From positions 196,808 through 260,807 of the forward strand of contig VZRG01000362.1 in the NCBI GenBank assembly GCA_013397435.1: a stretch of 64,000 nucleotides of DNA. The letters are read 5' to 3'. This DNA comes from Erythrocercus mccallii. Its lineage: Eukaryota > Chordata > Aves > Passeriformes > Dicruridae. Each line of letters begins with the position of its first letter. Position 1 is the first letter of the stretch. This document shows positions 62,779 through 64,000 of the stretch, one piece after another. A program made the position numbers and the translations under genes. Under the pieces are notes generated by a model. That model was given only the letters and a program-made list of their open reading frames with translations, was not told the origin of the DNA and did not search any database.

Positions 62779-63029
62779 CTTAGACAATGCCCCAAATCCT
62801 CCATCTTGACTCACATGTATTGCTATATACTGAAATCTCAAATCTAAGTTTTCCACCCAGTGAGATCACACAGTGCTGTTCACACTGCACACCCACATCC
62901 CCTGGGCTATCCCTCAGTCTTGGGACCCTGTCCCAAGGCCTCGAGTTAAATGTGGTTCTTGCTTGAGGGTCAGCGTCTTTTAACACGGAAATCCTGAAAC
63001 TTTCAGCCCCCGGGGTCCCAACAGACAGG

Positions 63030-64000
63030 CACAACATTTATCCCTCAGCAAATGTGCACTGAACAGGCTCAGCTGGCTGCCCTGTGCCGGGGCAGCTTCA
63101 GGAAAGCCTCCCTGGCAGGGCACTCTGCTTGCCAGGGATGCCAGCAGCTCCTTCCCGCCGCTGGCTCTCGTCCAAGGATTTGCTCGCTCCTTTCCATCCC
63201 AGTTAGCTCCGCGTAGCCTGGAGGAAGCGAACTAGATTCTCTTTCTGGAGCGTCATCGACAGGAATGCGTACAGGATGGCAGAGAGTCACATCTGTGTGG
63301 ATCTGGTGGCAGCACGTGCGCGCCGCTGGGGCTGGCACAGGTTTGGGTTTGGTAGGGGGGAAAAAAAAAGCATCCAGTGCCCCCCACCCTGTGCCCAGGA
63401 CCACTGCACAAGCCCTGGCCAGGCATCAGCACTTCCTGTCTACTTGGAAACAAAAGCATTTGAACTGGGACTAATTAAAGTTTACAAGTCCCAGGGTACC
63501 ATTTAAATCATGTTTTGAGACAATCCTCCTCTGAAACACTCTTCATCAGTCTTCCTCCCTCAGCTGCCATATGAAAGAGGAGTTTGTATCTCCTTGGAAC
63601 AGATGTGCCAGCCAGAATATTAAAATATTCAAAGCAATATCCAGTTAACATGCGTATTTCCTGAGGCAGAAAATATTTTTCCTGTTTCATAAGGCACCAA
63701 ATCGACTCTCAGCAATCAAACTTCACTGACAGAAATAAGACTTAATTTCCCATTGAAGTCGTTGATTTCCAAACCAGCTGTCCTTTAGAGCAGGTATGAA
63801 GCCTAAAAACATCTCAGTCCAATGCCGTGCCAGGTAAAGCCAGGCTGGCTCAGTGCTGGAACATTCACATGGAAACAACTCGTCCTTTCTGAAATTCCCA
63901 CCCAAACTGGCCAAAGAAATAGGCACATGCCAATGTGGAAGCATTCACTCACACTCATAGGTTTGAATCCCATCAAAATTGTATTTTTCCTTATGCACCC
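63030..64000. other. Intergenic DNA, partly CpG-richer
   Basis: No gene is supported. Bases about 63060-63340 are GC-richer with several CpGs (ccgccgctgg, cgtgcgcgccgctg), unlike most of the surrounding DNA. The rest is ordinary AT-rich sequence. Reading frames of up to 111 codons here show no recognisable domain. Confidence 0.5.

Larger units (their letters stand above)
62370..63023 (-). mobile_element. Solo LTR of an avian ERV (class II/ERVK-like)
   Basis: The 654-bp element begins TGTGATGG and ends CCCAACA. On the - strand this reads TGTTGGGACC...CCATCACA, the expected TG...CA termini. It is flanked by gacaag (62364-62369) and gacagg (63024-63029), a 6-bp target duplication with one mismatch, which is the length typical of class II ERVs. 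On the - strand AATAAA (62459-62454) lies about 85 bases before the 3' end, in the usual place for the LTR poly(A) signal. No internal retroviral region is present, so it arose by LTR-LTR recombination. It contains a 9-bp minisatellite and a GAA tract. Confidence 0.8.

Noticed and set aside
63961..63975. tRNA B-box-like 'gtttgaatccc'
   Set aside because: No A box or foldable cloverleaf lies upstream at the right spacing.

Overview
This window looks like vertebrate nuclear DNA from a bird, most likely a passerine. The evidence is twofold. Many 3'-end fragments of CR1 (chicken repeat 1) LINEs are scattered through it, and several LTR-type fragments resemble avian endogenous retroviruses. The only convincing genes are spliced and have clear vertebrate orthologues. 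There is no operon structure and no bacterial gene organisation. Almost all short open reading frames are chance frames in introns, intergenic DNA or repeats.

Layout. From 1 to about 11.75 kb, the + strand carries the last four coding exons of CPXM2 (carboxypeptidase X, M14 family member 2): 627-924, 5159-5298, 5784-5883 and 10958-11208. Together they encode the C-terminal 262 residues. The 5' exons lie outside the window. The introns hold LTR-like and CR1 fragments, and one LTR-like element ends very close to the acceptor of the last exon. From about 11.75 to 31.4 kb there is a gene-free interval with CR1 fragments and simple repeats. From 31404 to 42384, the - strand carries the complete three-exon coding region of GPR26, an orphan class A GPCR: exon 1 42384-41717, exon 2 36896-36783, exon 3 31635-31404. 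It encodes 337 residues, and all splice sites and phases join correctly. Intron 1 contains a complex GATATA-type repeat with a perfect 51-bp tandem duplication, and a (TCCTC)15 polypyrimidine tract. Exon 1 and its upstream flank are CpG-rich. From about 42.7 to 64 kb there is again no gene I can support. This part holds CR1 fragments, an AT-rich inverted repeat next to a CR1, a G/T-rich tract, and near the end a 654-bp solo LTR (62370-63023) with a near-perfect 6-bp target duplication and an internal 9-bp minisatellite.

How the genes relate. CPXM2 and GPR26 are convergent and about 20 kb apart, the same neighbours and orientation as on human 10q26. They are functionally unrelated: a secreted, probably non-catalytic carboxypeptidase-like protein and a constitutively active neuronal receptor. 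I see no sign of co-regulation. I found no undescribed biological system. The items most worth a second look are repeat structures (LTR beside a splice acceptor, minisatellite inside a solo LTR, higher-order intronic repeat, hairpins beside a CR1) and a few unique intergenic stretches that could be tested for conservation.
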